From: JBQTKD01 sp963703165
GTDB lineage: Bacteria; Actinomycetota; Actinomycetes; Sporichthyales; Sporichthyaceae
Assembly (NCBI GenBank): GCA_963703165.1
Contig: OY969798.1
Location: forward strand, 434,001 to 498,000
Direction: 5' to 3'
DNA length: 64,000 bases
Part shown: piece after piece, positions 35,195-44,980 of the stretch
Position numbering within the stretch: the first letter of the stretch is position 1
Layout: every line of letters starts with the position of its first letter
Program-made: the position numbers and the translations under genes
The notes under the pieces: model-generated
Databases searched by the model: none
What the model was told of the DNA's origin: nothing
Seen by the model: only the letters and a program-made list of their open reading frames with translations

Positions 35195-38100
35195 GTGACG
35201 ACGGGCTGGCAGTTCTGGATCGATCGCGGGGGAACGTTCACCGACGTCGTCGGCGTCGGTCCGGACGGCGTCCTGACCAGTGCGAAGCTGCTCTCGCACA
35301 ACCCGACGCGCTACCGAGACGCCGCCACCGCCGGGATTCGGCGGCTGCTGGACGTGCCCGGCGACGCTCCGGTGCCCGCGGATCGGATCGACGTCGTCCG
35401 GATCGGCACCACCGTGGCCACCAACGCCCTGCTCGAGCGGCGCGGGGCCCCGACAGTGCTCGTCATCACGGCCGGGCACACCGACGCCCTGACGATCGGG
35501 CGGCAGGACCGGCCCGACATCTTCGCCCGGGAGATCGTCCGGCCCAAGCCGCTGCCGGCCCGCGTGCTGGCCTTCCATGAGCGTGTGGCGGCCGACGGCA
35601 CCGTGCTGCGCGCCCCGGACCTGGACCGGCTTCGCGCGGACCTGACCGCCGTCCGGGCCGCAGGCATCGACGCCGTCGCGATCGCCTGCCTGCACGGACA
35701 CCTCCATCCCGAGCACGAACGCCAGGCCGCCCAGGTCGCCGCGGAGGTCGGGTTCACCCAGATCTCCTGCTCCGCCCAGGTGAACCCATTGCTGCGCCTG
35801 CTCCCCCGGGCCGAGACCACCGTCGTCGACGCCTATCTGTCCCCCGTCCTGCGCGCCTACCTGGACGGCCTGGCGGCGGAACTGCCCGGTGTACGCCTGC
35901 TGGTGATGGGCTCGCACGGCGGTCTCGCCGACGCCGGGCACATGCGAGGCGTCGACGCGGTGCTGTCCGGACCCGCGGGCGGAATCGTCGCGATGGCGCA
36001 CGTCGCGACGGCAGCCGGCCTGCGCGAGGTCATCGGCTTCGACATGGGCGGCACGTCCACCGACGTCTCGTCCTGGGCCGGGGCCTACGAACGGCGCACC
36101 GACAACGAGGTCGCCGGGGTTCGGCTGCGCACCCCCATGCTCGCCATCCACACCATCGCCTCCGGGGGCGGCTCCAAGCTGACGGTGCTCGACGGCCGGT
36201 ACCGGGTCGGCCCGGAGTCCGCGGGCGCCGACCCGGGCCCGGTCGCCTACCGCCGTGGCGGCCCGCTCGCGCTCACCGATGCGAACGTCCTGCTCGGCCG
36301 CATCCATCCGGACCACTTCCCCGCCGTATTCGGCCCCGACGGCGATCGGACGCTGGACGCCGACGCCGTCCGGACCGCGTTCGCGGCGCTGGCCGCGCAG
36401 CACCAGGGGCCTGACGGCCCCCTCGCCCCGGAAGCCATGGCGGCCGGGTTCCGGCGGGTCGCCGTCGAGCAGATCGCCGACGCGCTGCGCACGATCTCCG
36501 TCCGCAAGGGCCGCGACCTGTCCGGTTCCGCGCTGGTCTGCTTCGGCGGGGCCGGCGGCCAGCATGCCTGCGCCGTGGCCGAGTCCCTCGGCATCGACAC
36601 CGTGCTGGTCCCACCGCTGTCCGGGCTGCTCTGCGCCGTCGGGATCGGCGCCGCGGACCTGACCTCGATCGCCGAGCAGGCCGTCGAGGAAGCGCTCACC
36701 GCCGCCACGGCCGACGATCTCGCCGCGCTGGTCACGGACCTGACCGACCGCACCCGTGCCGCCCTGCAGGCCCAGGGCGCGACCACCGCGGACGTCGAGT
36801 GCCGGGTGCTCGCGCAGCTGCGCTACGCGGGCAGCGACACCGCACTCGGCGTCGAGTGGGCCGACCCCGAAGCCATGCGCGCCGCAGCCGCCCGAGCCCA
36901 CCGCGCGATGTTCGCCTTCGACCCCGACGCCGATCTGACCGTGGAGTCCATCCGCGTCGAGGCCACCGTGCGGTCGCAATTCCTTGGGGACGTCGTCCCC
37001 AGCAGCACCATGTCAGCCGGTACTCAGGCTGACATGCGGCTGTACGGGACGACGTCCCTCACGAATTCGACCCGGGTGGAGGACCAGGTACTCATGTACG
37101 TCGGCGAGGAATGGGTGCAGGCGCGGCTCCTGCACCGCTGCGCGATCGACGTCGACGCCGTCGTCACCGGGCCCGCGATTGTGCTCGAGGACGGCGCCAC
37201 CACCGTCGTCGAGCCGGGATGGAGTGCCCGCGCCGACGCCAACGGTCATCTGATGCTGACGCGCACGGCCGGTGTCGGCAACGCGGTCGTCGAACTCGGC
37301 GAGCACGCCGACCCGGTACTGCTGGAGGTGTTCGCGAATCGGTTCATGGCGATCGCCGAGCAGATGGGCGCACGGTTGGCTGCCACAGCGCGTTCAGTCA
37401 ACATCAAGGAGCGCCTGGACTTCTCCTGCGCGGTGTTCGACGGCTTCGGACAGCTCGTGGCGAACGCCCCGCACATGCCGGTGCACCTCGGCTCGATGGG
37501 CGCCTGCGTGGCCGGTCTGATCGACGCCCGGGCCGCCGAGTTCGAGTCCGGCGACGTCTACGCCTGCAACGACCCGTACCGCGGCGGCACGCACCTGCCG
37601 GACGTCACCGTGGTCATGCCTGTGTTCCGCGGCCAACTCGGTCTGCCCGCAACCGACGAGGGGCCCGTCTTCTACCTCGCCGCCCGCGGGCATCACGCGG
37701 AGATCGGCGGCAGCACACCCGGTTCCATGCCCTCGGACAGCCGCACCGTCGACGAGGAGGGCGTGATCCTCGACGCGCATCTGCTGCTGCGTGACGGTTC
37801 CTTCCGCACCGAGGCGACCCGCAGCGTGCTCACCGCCGGCCCCATGCCTTCGCGGGCGGTCGAGGTCAACCTGGCCGATCTGCGCGCCCAGGTCGCCGCA
37901 CTGTCCGCGGGCCTGGTCGAGCTCATGCGCACCGTCGCCGAGTTCACGTTGCCCGTGGTGAGCACCTACGCCGGGTGGGTCCTCGACGCCGCCGAGGCAG
38001 CGGTACGCGACGTGCTCGACGACCTGACGGAGGGTCAGTACCGGTACGAGATGGACAACGGTGCCGTGATCGAGGTCGCGGTGACCGTCGACCGGACCGC

Positions 38101-38890
38101 CCGCGAGGCGCGTGTGGACTTCACCGGCACCTCCGCGCAACTGGACACCAACTTCAACGCCCCCCGCTCCATCGTCACCGCTGCGGTGCTCTACGTGTTC
38201 CGCACCCTGATGTCCCGGGACATCCCGCTCAACGACGGATGCCTGCGCCCGCTGCACATCCACGTGCCGCCGGGGTCCTTCCTGGCCCCCCGCCCACCGG
38301 CCGCGGTGGTCGCGGGAAACGTCGAGACCTCGCAGGCGATCACCGGCGCCCTGTACGCGGCACTACGCGTCGCGGCCGAGGGTTCCGGGACCATGAACAA
38401 CCTGACTTTCGGCAACGCCGACCGCCAGTACTACGAGACTGTCGCCTCGGGTTCGGGCGCCGGACCGGGCTACGCCGGCACGCCGGTCGTGCAGACCCAC
38501 ATGACCAATTCGCGCCTGACCGACCCCGAGGTCCTCGAGACGCGATTCCCCGTCCTGGTCGAGGAATTCTCGATCCGAGCGCACAGTGGCGGAGCAGGCA
38601 CCCACCGTGGCGGGGACGGAGCGCTGCGCCGGTTGCGCTTCACCGAACCGGTGACCGTCAGCCTGCTCTCCGGACACCGCCGCGTCCCGCCCTACGGCAT
38701 GGCCGGCGGCGAACCCGGCGCGCTCGGCGTCAACCGCCTGGACCGCGCCGACGGCATCCGGCTCGACCTCGCCGGGTGCGACCGTGTCGAGGCCGAGGCC
38801 GGCGACACGTTGGTGATCGCGACGCCGGGCGGCGGAGGGTGGGGCAAACCGGCCGGCTCGCCCCACTGTGACGGTGCGGACACCGAATAA
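35195..38890 (+). CDS. 5-oxoprolinase / hydantoinase, fused A and B subunits
   Basis: 1231 residues from GTG 35195 with GAGG upstream. The N-terminal half (about 1-660) is the HyuA ATP-binding part: WIDRGGTFTDVVG, GTTVATNALLERRG, GFDMGGTSTDVS, SGGGSKL. The C-terminal half (about 700-1231) is HyuB: GEHADPVLLEVFANRFMAIAEQMG, LDFSCAVFDGFGQLVANAPH, NDPYRGGTHLPDV. The fused order and length match eukaryote-like ATP-dependent 5-oxoprolinases, which open 5-oxoproline to glutamate. Hydantoin as substrate cannot be excluded. No transporter is coupled. Confidence 0.88.
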   Translation: MTTGWQFWIDRGGTFTDVVGVGPDGVLTSAKLLSHNPTRYRDAATAGIRRLLDVPGDAPVPADRIDVVRIGTTVATNALLERRGAPTVLVITAGHTDALTIGRQDRPDIFAREIVRPKPLPARVLAFHERVAADGTVLRAPDLDRLRADLTAVRAAGIDAVAIACLHGHLHPEHERQAAQVAAEVGFTQISCSAQVNPLLRLLPRAETTVVDAYLSPVLRAYLDGLAAELPGVRLLVMGSHGGLADAGHMRGVDAVLSGPAGGIVAMAHVATAAGLREVIGFDMGGTSTDVSSWAGAYERRTDNEVAGVRLRTPMLAIHTIASGGGSKLTVLDGRYRVGPESAGADPGPVAYRRGGPLALTDANVLLGRIHPDHFPAVFGPDGDRTLDADAVRTAFAALAAQHQGPDGPLAPEAMAAGFRRVAVEQIADALRTISVRKGRDLSGSALVCFGGAGGQHACAVAESLGIDTVLVPPLSGLLCAVGIGAADLTSIAEQAVEEALTAATADDLAALVTDLTDRTRAALQAQGATTADVECRVLAQLRYAGSDTALGVEWADPEAMRAAAARAHRAMFAFDPDADLTVESIRVEATVRSQFLGDVVPSSTMSAGTQADMRLYGTTSLTNSTRVEDQVLMYVGEEWVQARLLHRCAIDVDAVVTGPAIVLEDGATTVVEPGWSARADANGHLMLTRTAGVGNAVVELGEHADPVLLEVFANRFMAIAEQMGARLAATARSVNIKERLDFSCAVFDGFGQLVANAPHMPVHLGSMGACVAGLIDARAAEFESGDVYACNDPYRGGTHLPDVTVVMPVFRGQLGLPATDEGPVFYLAARGHHAEIGGSTPGSMPSDSRTVDEEGVILDAHLLLRDGSFRTEATRSVLTAGPMPSRAVEVNLADLRAQVAALSAGLVELMRTVAEFTLPVVSTYAGWVLDAAEAAVRDVLDDLTEGQYRYEMDNGAVIEVAVTVDRTAREARVDFTGTSAQLDTNFNAPRSIVTAAVLYVFRTLMSRDIPLNDGCLRPLHIHVPPGSFLAPRPPAAVVAGNVETSQAITGALYAALRVAAEGSGTMNNLTFGNADRQYYETVASGSGAGPGYAGTPVVQTHMTNSRLTDPEVLETRFPVLVEEFSIRAHSGGAGTHRGGDGALRRLRFTEPVTVSLLSGHRRVPPYGMAGGEPGALGVNRLDRADGIRLDLAGCDRVEAEAGDTLVIATPGGGGWGKPAGSPHCDGADTE

Positions 38891-39037
38891 CCCTCACGTA
38901 GTTCGCTGCGCCGGCCTACCGTGGTGCGGCGGCAGCCTAACGATGACGTCGGTGGCGCCGAATACGCAGGTGTGGCCCGGCCGCTTGTTGGGTACAGCCT
39001 TTCGAGCCCACCGCAACTTTCAAGCAGGAGATCAGTG

Positions 39038-39475
39038 ATGCGCGTCCGCCATGGGGTCGCAGTCCTCGCAGTGGTTTTCATGATCGCCACCGTGGGCGGC
39101 GCCGCCGGCCTCTTCGGCGGCTCGGACGACAGTCCGAACCGCTCGACGATCGAGTTCAACCCGGACACCGAGGCCAAGGCCGCCGCGTCGACCCCGAAGA
39201 CGAAGAAAACGACTTCCGAGGGCTTCACCACTGAAGCGGTCAAGGAGAAGGACGGCCGCATCACCCTGTCCGGCTCGGCCGGCGACGTGAAGCCCGGCAG
39301 TCGCCTGACGGTGCAGCGCAAGGACGGCTCCGGCTGGAGCGACTTCCCCGCCGGCACCGAGGTCGACGACGACGGCACCTACTCACTGTGGATCAAGACC
39401 AGCCGATCCGGGGCTTACCGGGTGAAGGACGAGAAGTCCGGCGCCGCGTCCAAGCCGGTCAACGTCAAGGCCTGA
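39038..39475 (+). CDS. Small secreted or anchored protein of unknown family
   Basis: 145 residues from ATG 39038 (AGGAG 7 bases upstream). One N-terminal hydrophobic segment (GVAVLAVVFMIATVGGAAGLF) followed by a charged, low-complexity linker with KTKKTT. A C-terminal beta domain (ITLSGSAGDVKPGSRLTVQRKDG, WSDFPAGTEVDDDGTYSLWIKT, GAYRVKD) resembles Ig-like/bacterial adhesin repeats in which a single module follows an anchor. Function unknown. Confidence 0.6.
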   Translation: MRVRHGVAVLAVVFMIATVGGAAGLFGGSDDSPNRSTIEFNPDTEAKAAASTPKTKKTTSEGFTTEAVKEKDGRITLSGSAGDVKPGSRLTVQRKDGSGWSDFPAGTEVDDDGTYSLWIKTSRSGAYRVKDEKSGAASKPVNVKA

Positions 39476-39500
39476 CCCGCACGGGCGGTTGACTGGGCGC

Positions 39501-40799
39501 ATGCGCGCCCAGCCGAGTGTTCTCCACTTGGACCTCGACGCGTTCTTCGCCTCGGTCGAGCAGCGCGACAAGCCGTCGCTGCGCGGAAAGCCGGTGATCG
39601 TCGGCGGCATCGGACCGCGCGGCGTCGTGTCGACCGCGTCCTACGAGGCCCGGGTGTTCGGCGTCGGCTCGGCCATGGCGATGAGCCAGGCCCGCGCGTT
39701 GTGCCCGCACGCGGCGTTCCTCTGGCCCCGCTTCGACGCCTACCGCGCGACGAGCACGATCGTCATGGGCCTGGTCGAGGCGCTGAGCCCGGTCTACGAA
39801 CCCCTGTCCCTCGACGAGACGTTCATCGACCTGGCCCCGATCGGCACCGACTGGTCGGTCGACTCGGTGCGTGAGGTCGCAGCCACGTTGAAGGCCGATG
39901 TCCACGCGGCCACCGGGATGCGCGCCTCGATCGGCGCGGGCACGTCGAAGTTCATCGCGAAGCTCGCCTCCGATCTTGACAAGCCCGACGGCCTGCGGAT
40001 CGTCCCGTCCGGCACCGAGCGCGCGCTGCTGGACCCGATGCCGGTCAAGAAGTTGTGGAGCGTCGGACCGGCCACCGAGCAGCGCCTGCGCCGGGTCGGC
40101 ATCAGCACGATCGCCGAACTCGCCGCACGGTCCGAGGACGAGATCGTCGGCCTCCTCGGCCAGGCCCACGGGCGGTTGCTCTCCGGCCTGGCCCGGGCCG
40201 AGGACAACCGGACGGTGGAGCCGAACCGGGAGTCCAAGTCGATCAGCGTCGAGGACACCTTCGAGCGCGACGTGGTGGACCGCGGCCACCTGCAGGAACT
40301 GCTGGACCGCATGGCCGGGCGGACCACCGCGCGGCTGCGGGAGGCGAGCCTGTCCGCCCGCACGGTGACGGTGAAGGTGCGCCGCCCGGACTTCACCACC
40401 CTGTCCCGCTCCGTGACGCTGAGCGGGCCCACCGACGACACCCGCGTCGTCAGCGAACAGGCTCGGCGCCTGTTCGCCGGGATCGACACCACCGACGGCA
40501 TCCGTCTGATCGGCGTCGGGGTCTCCGGGCTCGTCGACTGGACCCAGGACGACCTGTTCGGCACCGAGGACGCCACCATCGTCGAGGAACCCGAGGAGGA
40601 GCCGGAATCGGCCCCGCACTACCGGCCCGGTATGGACGTCGTGCACACCGACCACGGGCCCGGTTGGGTCTGGGGCGCCGGCCTCGGGCGGGTCACCGTC
40701 CGGTTCGAGACGCGCGAGTCCCCGGCCCCCGGACCGGTCCGCACCTTTCGGGAGGACGATCCCGCGCTCGCGCCTCTCACCGCCGGCCGGCAGCTCTAA
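39501..40799 (+). CDS. dinB: DNA polymerase IV (Y family)
   Basis: 432 residues from ATG 39501; an in-frame TTG at 39489 would add four. Palm motifs LHLDLDAFFASVEQRD and SLDETFIDL, with YEARVFGVGSAM; little-finger domain about 240-350. The C-terminal 70 residues (HYRPGMDVVHTDHG, GAGLGRVTVRFE) form the extra beta domain seen in many actinobacterial homologues. Translesion polymerase. There is no beta-clamp QLxLF motif at the very end, and no LexA box is visible upstream. Confidence 0.9.
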   Translation: MRAQPSVLHLDLDAFFASVEQRDKPSLRGKPVIVGGIGPRGVVSTASYEARVFGVGSAMAMSQARALCPHAAFLWPRFDAYRATSTIVMGLVEALSPVYEPLSLDETFIDLAPIGTDWSVDSVREVAATLKADVHAATGMRASIGAGTSKFIAKLASDLDKPDGLRIVPSGTERALLDPMPVKKLWSVGPATEQRLRRVGISTIAELAARSEDEIVGLLGQAHGRLLSGLARAEDNRTVEPNRESKSISVEDTFERDVVDRGHLQELLDRMAGRTTARLREASLSARTVTVKVRRPDFTTLSRSVTLSGPTDDTRVVSEQARRLFAGIDTTDGIRLIGVGVSGLVDWTQDDLFGTEDATIVEEPEEEPESAPHYRPGMDVVHTDHGPGWVWGAGLGRVTVRFETRESPAPGPVRTFREDDPALAPLTAGRQL

Positions 40800-40814
40800 G
40801 GCACACTGGCCCTC

Positions 40815-41507
40815 ATGCGCATTCTCGTTGTCGACGACGACCGGGCCGTGCGGGAGTCGTTACGACGGTCGCTGACCTTCAACGGCTACGAGGTCGACCT
40901 GGCCTCCGACGGCGCCCAGGCCCTCGGCCAGATCACCGCCCAGCGTCCCGATGCCCTCATCCTCGACGTGATGATGCCGCGCATGGGTGGCCTGGAGGCC
41001 TGCCGTGCGCTGCGCGCGACCGGCGACGACGTCCCGATCCTGGTGCTCACCGCGCGCGACACCGTCGCCGACCGGGTTGCAGGGCTCGACGCAGGGGCGG
41101 ACGACTACCTGCCCAAGCCCTTCGCGCTCGAGGAGCTGCTGGCCCGGCTCCGGGCGCTGCTGCGCCGCTCCAGCCACGACACCGAGGACTCCGCGGAGTC
41201 CGGGGTGCTCGTCTTCGCCGACCTGTCGATGAACACCGCGACCCGCGAGGTGCGACGCGGCGAGCACGACGTGAAGCTCACCCGAACCGAGTTCACCCTC
41301 CTCGAGCTGTTCTTGCGCCACCCGCGCCAGGTGCTCAGCCGCGAGCGGATCCTCGAGGAGGTCTGGGGCTTCGACTTCCCGACCACCGCGAACTCCCTCG
41401 AGGTCTACGTCGGGTACCTGCGCCGCAAGACCGAGGCCGAGGGCGGACCGCGCCTGGTGCACACCGTGCGCGGCGTCGGCTACGTGCTCCGCGAGACCCC
41501 GCCGTGA
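40815..41507 (+). CDS. OmpR-family response regulator (MprA-like)
   Basis: 230 residues from ATG 40815. The receiver domain has Asp8-Asp9 acidic pocket, phospho-acceptor Asp51 (LILDVMMPRMGG), the LTA threonine and KPFALEELLARLRALLRR. Winged helix TRTEFTLLELFLRHPRQVLSRERIL and YVGYLRRKTEAEGG. It pairs with the kinase 16 bp downstream and the HtrA protease after it, an MprA-MprB-PepD-like order linked to envelope stress in mycobacteria. Confidence 0.9.
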   Translation: MRILVVDDDRAVRESLRRSLTFNGYEVDLASDGAQALGQITAQRPDALILDVMMPRMGGLEACRALRATGDDVPILVLTARDTVADRVAGLDAGADDYLPKPFALEELLARLRALLRRSSHDTEDSAESGVLVFADLSMNTATREVRRGEHDVKLTRTEFTLLELFLRHPRQVLSRERILEEVWGFDFPTTANSLEVYVGYLRRKTEAEGGPRLVHTVRGVGYVLRETPP

Positions 41508-41523
41508 CCGGCGTCCGCCGACC

Positions 41524-43203
41524 TTGAGCCCGCAACCCCCCGACGACCGCGTCCGGCTCCCACCGAACTGGCTGCAGCGCCCGGAACCGACGCTGAGCCA
41601 CCACGTCGTCGAGGCCCCTGCGCCGCCGACCGCGCAGGAGACCGCGGCCGCGGCCGTCGCAGGACAGGCGACCAGTCCGCTGTGGGACTCCCTGGTCCGC
41701 GACGCCAAGCCCGCGGACCTGCGCGAGATCGCCGCGCTGTCCCCCGGCGGCGCGCCGCCATCGGACCGCATCCCGATCAAGGTTCTGCAGCGCACCGCCG
41801 TCCTGCAGCTGGTGAAGGCCTGGTTCGCCAACCTGAGCCTGCGTACCCGCGTGGGCGCTCTGATGGCGCTCGTCGTCGGTGCCACCGTCGCCGTCACGTC
41901 GGTCGCGGCCTTCTTCACGATCCGCACCCAGATCGAGGACTCGTTCAACCGCGGGCTCATCGGCCGCGGCCAGGCCCTCGTGCTGACCCCCGCCGGTGAC
42001 TTTGCCCGCCTGGTGCGCTTCCCGCAGGGCACGTTCGCGGCCGCCGACGCCCGCCTCGCGATCGTCTATCCCGACGGTTCCCCCGTCTACGCCAGCCCGG
42101 AGGACGCCCCGCCCATCGGCGCGCGCGAGATCGCCGTCGCGCAGAACAAGCTGATCTATTCGCTGCGCACCACGAAGGCGATGAGCGGCGAGGAGTTCCG
42201 GGTCTACGCGATCCCGAAGCTGCAGGAGGACGGGACCCGCACCGCGTTCGTCATCGCTCAGTCGACGAGGGCCACCAACCGCACGCTGCGGTCGCTGGGC
42301 ACCGCCCTGCTGATCATCGGCGTCGCCGGGGTCGCCCTGGCCACCTACGCCGGAGTGCTGGTCGCCCGACGCGGTCTGCGCCCGGTAGGTGACCTGACCC
42401 AGGCCGCGGAGGACGTCGCACGTACGGGAGTCCTGCGCCCGATCAAGGTGGCGGGCGACGACGAACTGGCCCGCCTCGGCTCCGCGTTCAACTCGATGCT
42501 CGGTGCGGTGGAGAAGTCCCGGGAACGACAACGACGGCTCGTCGCCGACGCCGGCCACGAGCTACGCACCCCGTTGACCAGCCTGCGCACCAACCTCGAC
42601 CTGCTCAAGCAGGCCGAGGGCACCGGTACCCGCCTGTCGGCAGAGGACCGTTCCGAGCTGCTCGACGACGTCCGCGCGCAGGTCGAGGAGCTGACGATGC
42701 TGGTCAGCGACCTTGTCGAGCTGGCCCGCGACGACGTGGAGAAGCACGAGGGCCGTCCCGTCGACATGGCCGAGGTGGTCAGCGCGGCCGTCGAGCGTGC
42801 CCGGCGCCGCGCCCCGGAGGTCACCTTCGACGTGCGGACGCGCCCGTGGACGGTCTACGGGGACTCCCGCGCGCTGGAGCGCGCGGTGCTGAACCTCTTG
42901 GACAACGCCGGCAAGTGGAGTCCGGCGGGCGGCACCGTCACCGTGCGCCTGTCCGACGGTGTGGTGAGCGTCGCCGACGAGGGTCCCGGCATCAACGAGG
43001 CGGACCTGCCGTTCGTCTTCGAGCGCTTCTACCGGGCCGAGGAGACGCGCGCGATGCCCGGCTCCGGGCTCGGGTTGGCGATCGTGCGCCAGGCCGCCGA
43101 ACGCCACGGCGGGACGGTCACCGCGGACCGCGCGCCCCAGGGCGGGGCCCTGATGCGGCTGCGTCTACCGCACTCCTCGTCGGTCACTCATACGACCCAC
43201 TAA
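41524..43203 (+). CDS. Sensor histidine kinase (MprB-like)
   Basis: 559 residues if TTG 41524 is used; the start is uncertain because no good ribosome-binding site is visible. The first 100 residues are hydrophilic and Pro/Ala-rich, longer than usual. Then TM1 (VGALMALVVGATVAVTSVAAFF), an extracytoplasmic domain of about 120 residues, TM2 (ALLIIGVAGVALATYAGVLV), HAMP, H-box AGH345ELRTPLTSLR, N-box LLDNAGKW, G-boxes VADEGPGI and GSGLGLAIV. Autophosphorylates and passes phosphate to the upstream regulator. Confidence 0.88.
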   Translation: MSPQPPDDRVRLPPNWLQRPEPTLSHHVVEAPAPPTAQETAAAAVAGQATSPLWDSLVRDAKPADLREIAALSPGGAPPSDRIPIKVLQRTAVLQLVKAWFANLSLRTRVGALMALVVGATVAVTSVAAFFTIRTQIEDSFNRGLIGRGQALVLTPAGDFARLVRFPQGTFAAADARLAIVYPDGSPVYASPEDAPPIGAREIAVAQNKLIYSLRTTKAMSGEEFRVYAIPKLQEDGTRTAFVIAQSTRATNRTLRSLGTALLIIGVAGVALATYAGVLVARRGLRPVGDLTQAAEDVARTGVLRPIKVAGDDELARLGSAFNSMLGAVEKSRERQRRLVADAGHELRTPLTSLRTNLDLLKQAEGTGTRLSAEDRSELLDDVRAQVEELTMLVSDLVELARDDVEKHEGRPVDMAEVVSAAVERARRRAPEVTFDVRTRPWTVYGDSRALERAVLNLLDNAGKWSPAGGTVTVRLSDGVVSVADEGPGINEADLPFVFERFYRAEETRAMPGSGLGLAIVRQAAERHGGTVTADRAPQGGALMRLRLPHSSSVTHTTH

Positions 43204-43237
43204 GCAGACTCATAGACAACCTGGGCACCATGGGGGC

Positions 43238-44821
43238 ATGAACGATCAAGGCACCCCCCCGTCGAGCGAGCCCGAGGACCCCTGGGCCGCACCGCCGCAG
43301 CCCGCCCCCGGCACGTCCTACCCGGCCCCCGGCAACCCGGGCCCCGACTACGGCAGCTCCACCCCGAGCCCGTCCGGCTCGTCCGGGTACGGGGACTCGC
43401 CCAGCTACGGGGACAGCGGGTACAGCTCCGGGTCCTACAGCTCCGGGGACACCGGTTACGGCTCCGGGACCCACAGCAGCGACACCGGCAGCAGCTACCC
43501 GAGCTCGGGCGACCACACGAGCGGGTACCCGGCAAGTTCCTCAGGGGGGTACGCCTCGGGTCAGCCCGCGTCCGACACCTGGGGCAGCACCGCCCAGCCG
43601 ACGGCACCGCTGGGGTACCCGACAGCCGGCGCCCCGAGCCCGTGGCCACCCGCGCCTGCCCCGGCCTCACGCAGCGGTGGTCTGAACGTGAAGAGCGGAC
43701 CGATGCTGATCGTGGCCGTCGCGTTGGCCGCGGCACTGGTCGGCGGCGGCATCGGCGGTGCGGTGGCCTACAACGCCGCCGAGGGCAACGCCGGCGGCGG
43801 GCCGAGCTCACTGTCCAGCCCGGTGACCAGCAGCAAGGCCGACGCTCCCGTCGGGTCGGTGCAGCAGGTGGCCTCCAAGGTCCTGCCCAGCGTCGTGTCG
43901 ATCGACGTGCGCAACGCCTCCGGCACGATGCCCGGTTTCCCGCAGGGCTTCGGCGGGGTAGCCGGCAGCGGCAGCGGCGTCGTCATCAGCAAGGACGGCC
44001 TCATCCTGACCAACGCGCACGTGGCCGGTGAAGGCGACCTGTCGGTCACCTTCTCAGGAGGTCGGACGGTCCGCGCAGAGCTCGTCGCGATGGACAAGCA
44101 GACCGACCTGGCCGTCATCAAGGCCAAGGATGTCAACGACGCCACCCCGATCACCTTCGGCCGCTCCGGGGACCTGACGGTGGGTCAGGAAGTCGTCGCG
44201 ATCGGATCCCCGCTGGGTCTGTCCGGCACCGTGACCACCGGGATCGTCAGCGCGCTGCGTCGTCCGTTGCTCCCCCAGGCCGGCTCCGGCGGCAAGGGCG
44301 GCGACGAGGGCAGCGTCATCGACGGCATCCAGACCGATGCCCCGATCAACCCGGGTAACTCCGGCGGCGCGCTCGTCGACCTCAACGGCAGCCTCGTCGG
44401 GATCACCTCGGCGATCGCGACCCTCGGCGGCGTGCTCGGCGGGCAGAGCGGCTCGATCGGTCTGGGCTTCGCGATCCCGATCGACCAGGCCCGGATCATC
44501 GCCGAGAAGCTGGCCAAGGGCGAGAAGGTTGCCCACGCCCTGCTCGGGGTGCGGGTGCGCAGCTCGGACGACCCGACGCAGCGCGGCGCGCTGATCGACG
44601 GGCTCACCGAGGGTGGCCCGGCGGAGAAGGCGGGGCTGAAGAAGGGCGACATCGTCGTCAAGCTCGACGACCGCCTCATCGACACCTCCGACGCCCTGGT
44701 CGCGGGCGTGCGATCGCGCCAACCGGGCGAAACGGCGAAATTGACCTACGTCCGAGGGAACGAGACGAAGACCGTCGACGTCGTACTAGGTAGTGACTTG
44801 GACAACGGGGCAAGTTCCTAG
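43238..44821 (+). CDS. HtrA-family membrane-anchored serine protease with PDZ domain
   Basis: 527 residues from ATG 43238 (GGGG upstream). Residues 1-140 are a cytoplasmic low-complexity Pro/Ser/Gly/Tyr region with SYGDSGYSS-type repeats. One TM helix at about 150-175 (PMLIVAVALAAALVGGGIGGAVAY). Trypsin-like domain with His261 (TNAHV), Asp290 (KQTDLAV) and Ser375 (NPGNSGGA); PDZ domain about 430-520 (DGLTEGGPAEKAGLKKGDIVVKLDD). Degrades or refolds damaged envelope proteins; last gene of the two-component operon, as in mycobacterial mprAB-pepD. Confidence 0.92.
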   Translation: MNDQGTPPSSEPEDPWAAPPQPAPGTSYPAPGNPGPDYGSSTPSPSGSSGYGDSPSYGDSGYSSGSYSSGDTGYGSGTHSSDTGSSYPSSGDHTSGYPASSSGGYASGQPASDTWGSTAQPTAPLGYPTAGAPSPWPPAPAPASRSGGLNVKSGPMLIVAVALAAALVGGGIGGAVAYNAAEGNAGGGPSSLSSPVTSSKADAPVGSVQQVASKVLPSVVSIDVRNASGTMPGFPQGFGGVAGSGSGVVISKDGLILTNAHVAGEGDLSVTFSGGRTVRAELVAMDKQTDLAVIKAKDVNDATPITFGRSGDLTVGQEVVAIGSPLGLSGTVTTGIVSALRRPLLPQAGSGGKGGDEGSVIDGIQTDAPINPGNSGGALVDLNGSLVGITSAIATLGGVLGGQSGSIGLGFAIPIDQARIIAEKLAKGEKVAHALLGVRVRSSDDPTQRGALIDGLTEGGPAEKAGLKKGDIVVKLDDRLIDTSDALVAGVRSRQPGETAKLTYVRGNETKTVDVVLGSDLDNGASS

Positions 44822-44863
44822 GTCCTGCCAGATCTGGGAGTGACGTACATGGTGGCCCCAGAG

Positions 44864-44891
44864 GTGTGACGAGTCGGGACGCTCGTCACAC
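44864..44891 (+). terminator. Terminator of the protease operon
   Basis: Perfect 10-bp stem GTGTGACGAG / CTCGTCACAC with an 8-base loop, 42 bp after the stop. Confidence 0.7.
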
Positions 44892-44899
44892 CACGAGGT

Positions 44900-44948
44900 C
44901 GAGGGCGATGTCGGTTCGCATGGGAGCGCGAACCCGGCGTCGCCCTCG
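44900..44948. terminator. Nested hairpins in the convergent gap
   Basis: Outer arms CGAGGGCGA (44900-44908) and TCGCCCTCG (44940-44948) enclose an inner stem GGTTCGC / GCGAACC (44913-44919 and 44928-44934); TTTT follows a few bases later. Most likely a second terminator, though the two-tier fold could also be a small structured RNA. Confidence 0.5.
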
Positions 44949-44980
44949 GCAGTTTTCCCGCCGAGTGACAGGCGGGTGAA

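Noticed and set aside
35195..38890. Two genes (hyuA and hyuB)
   Set aside because: The frame runs unbroken through the junction near residue 680, so it is a genuine fusion.
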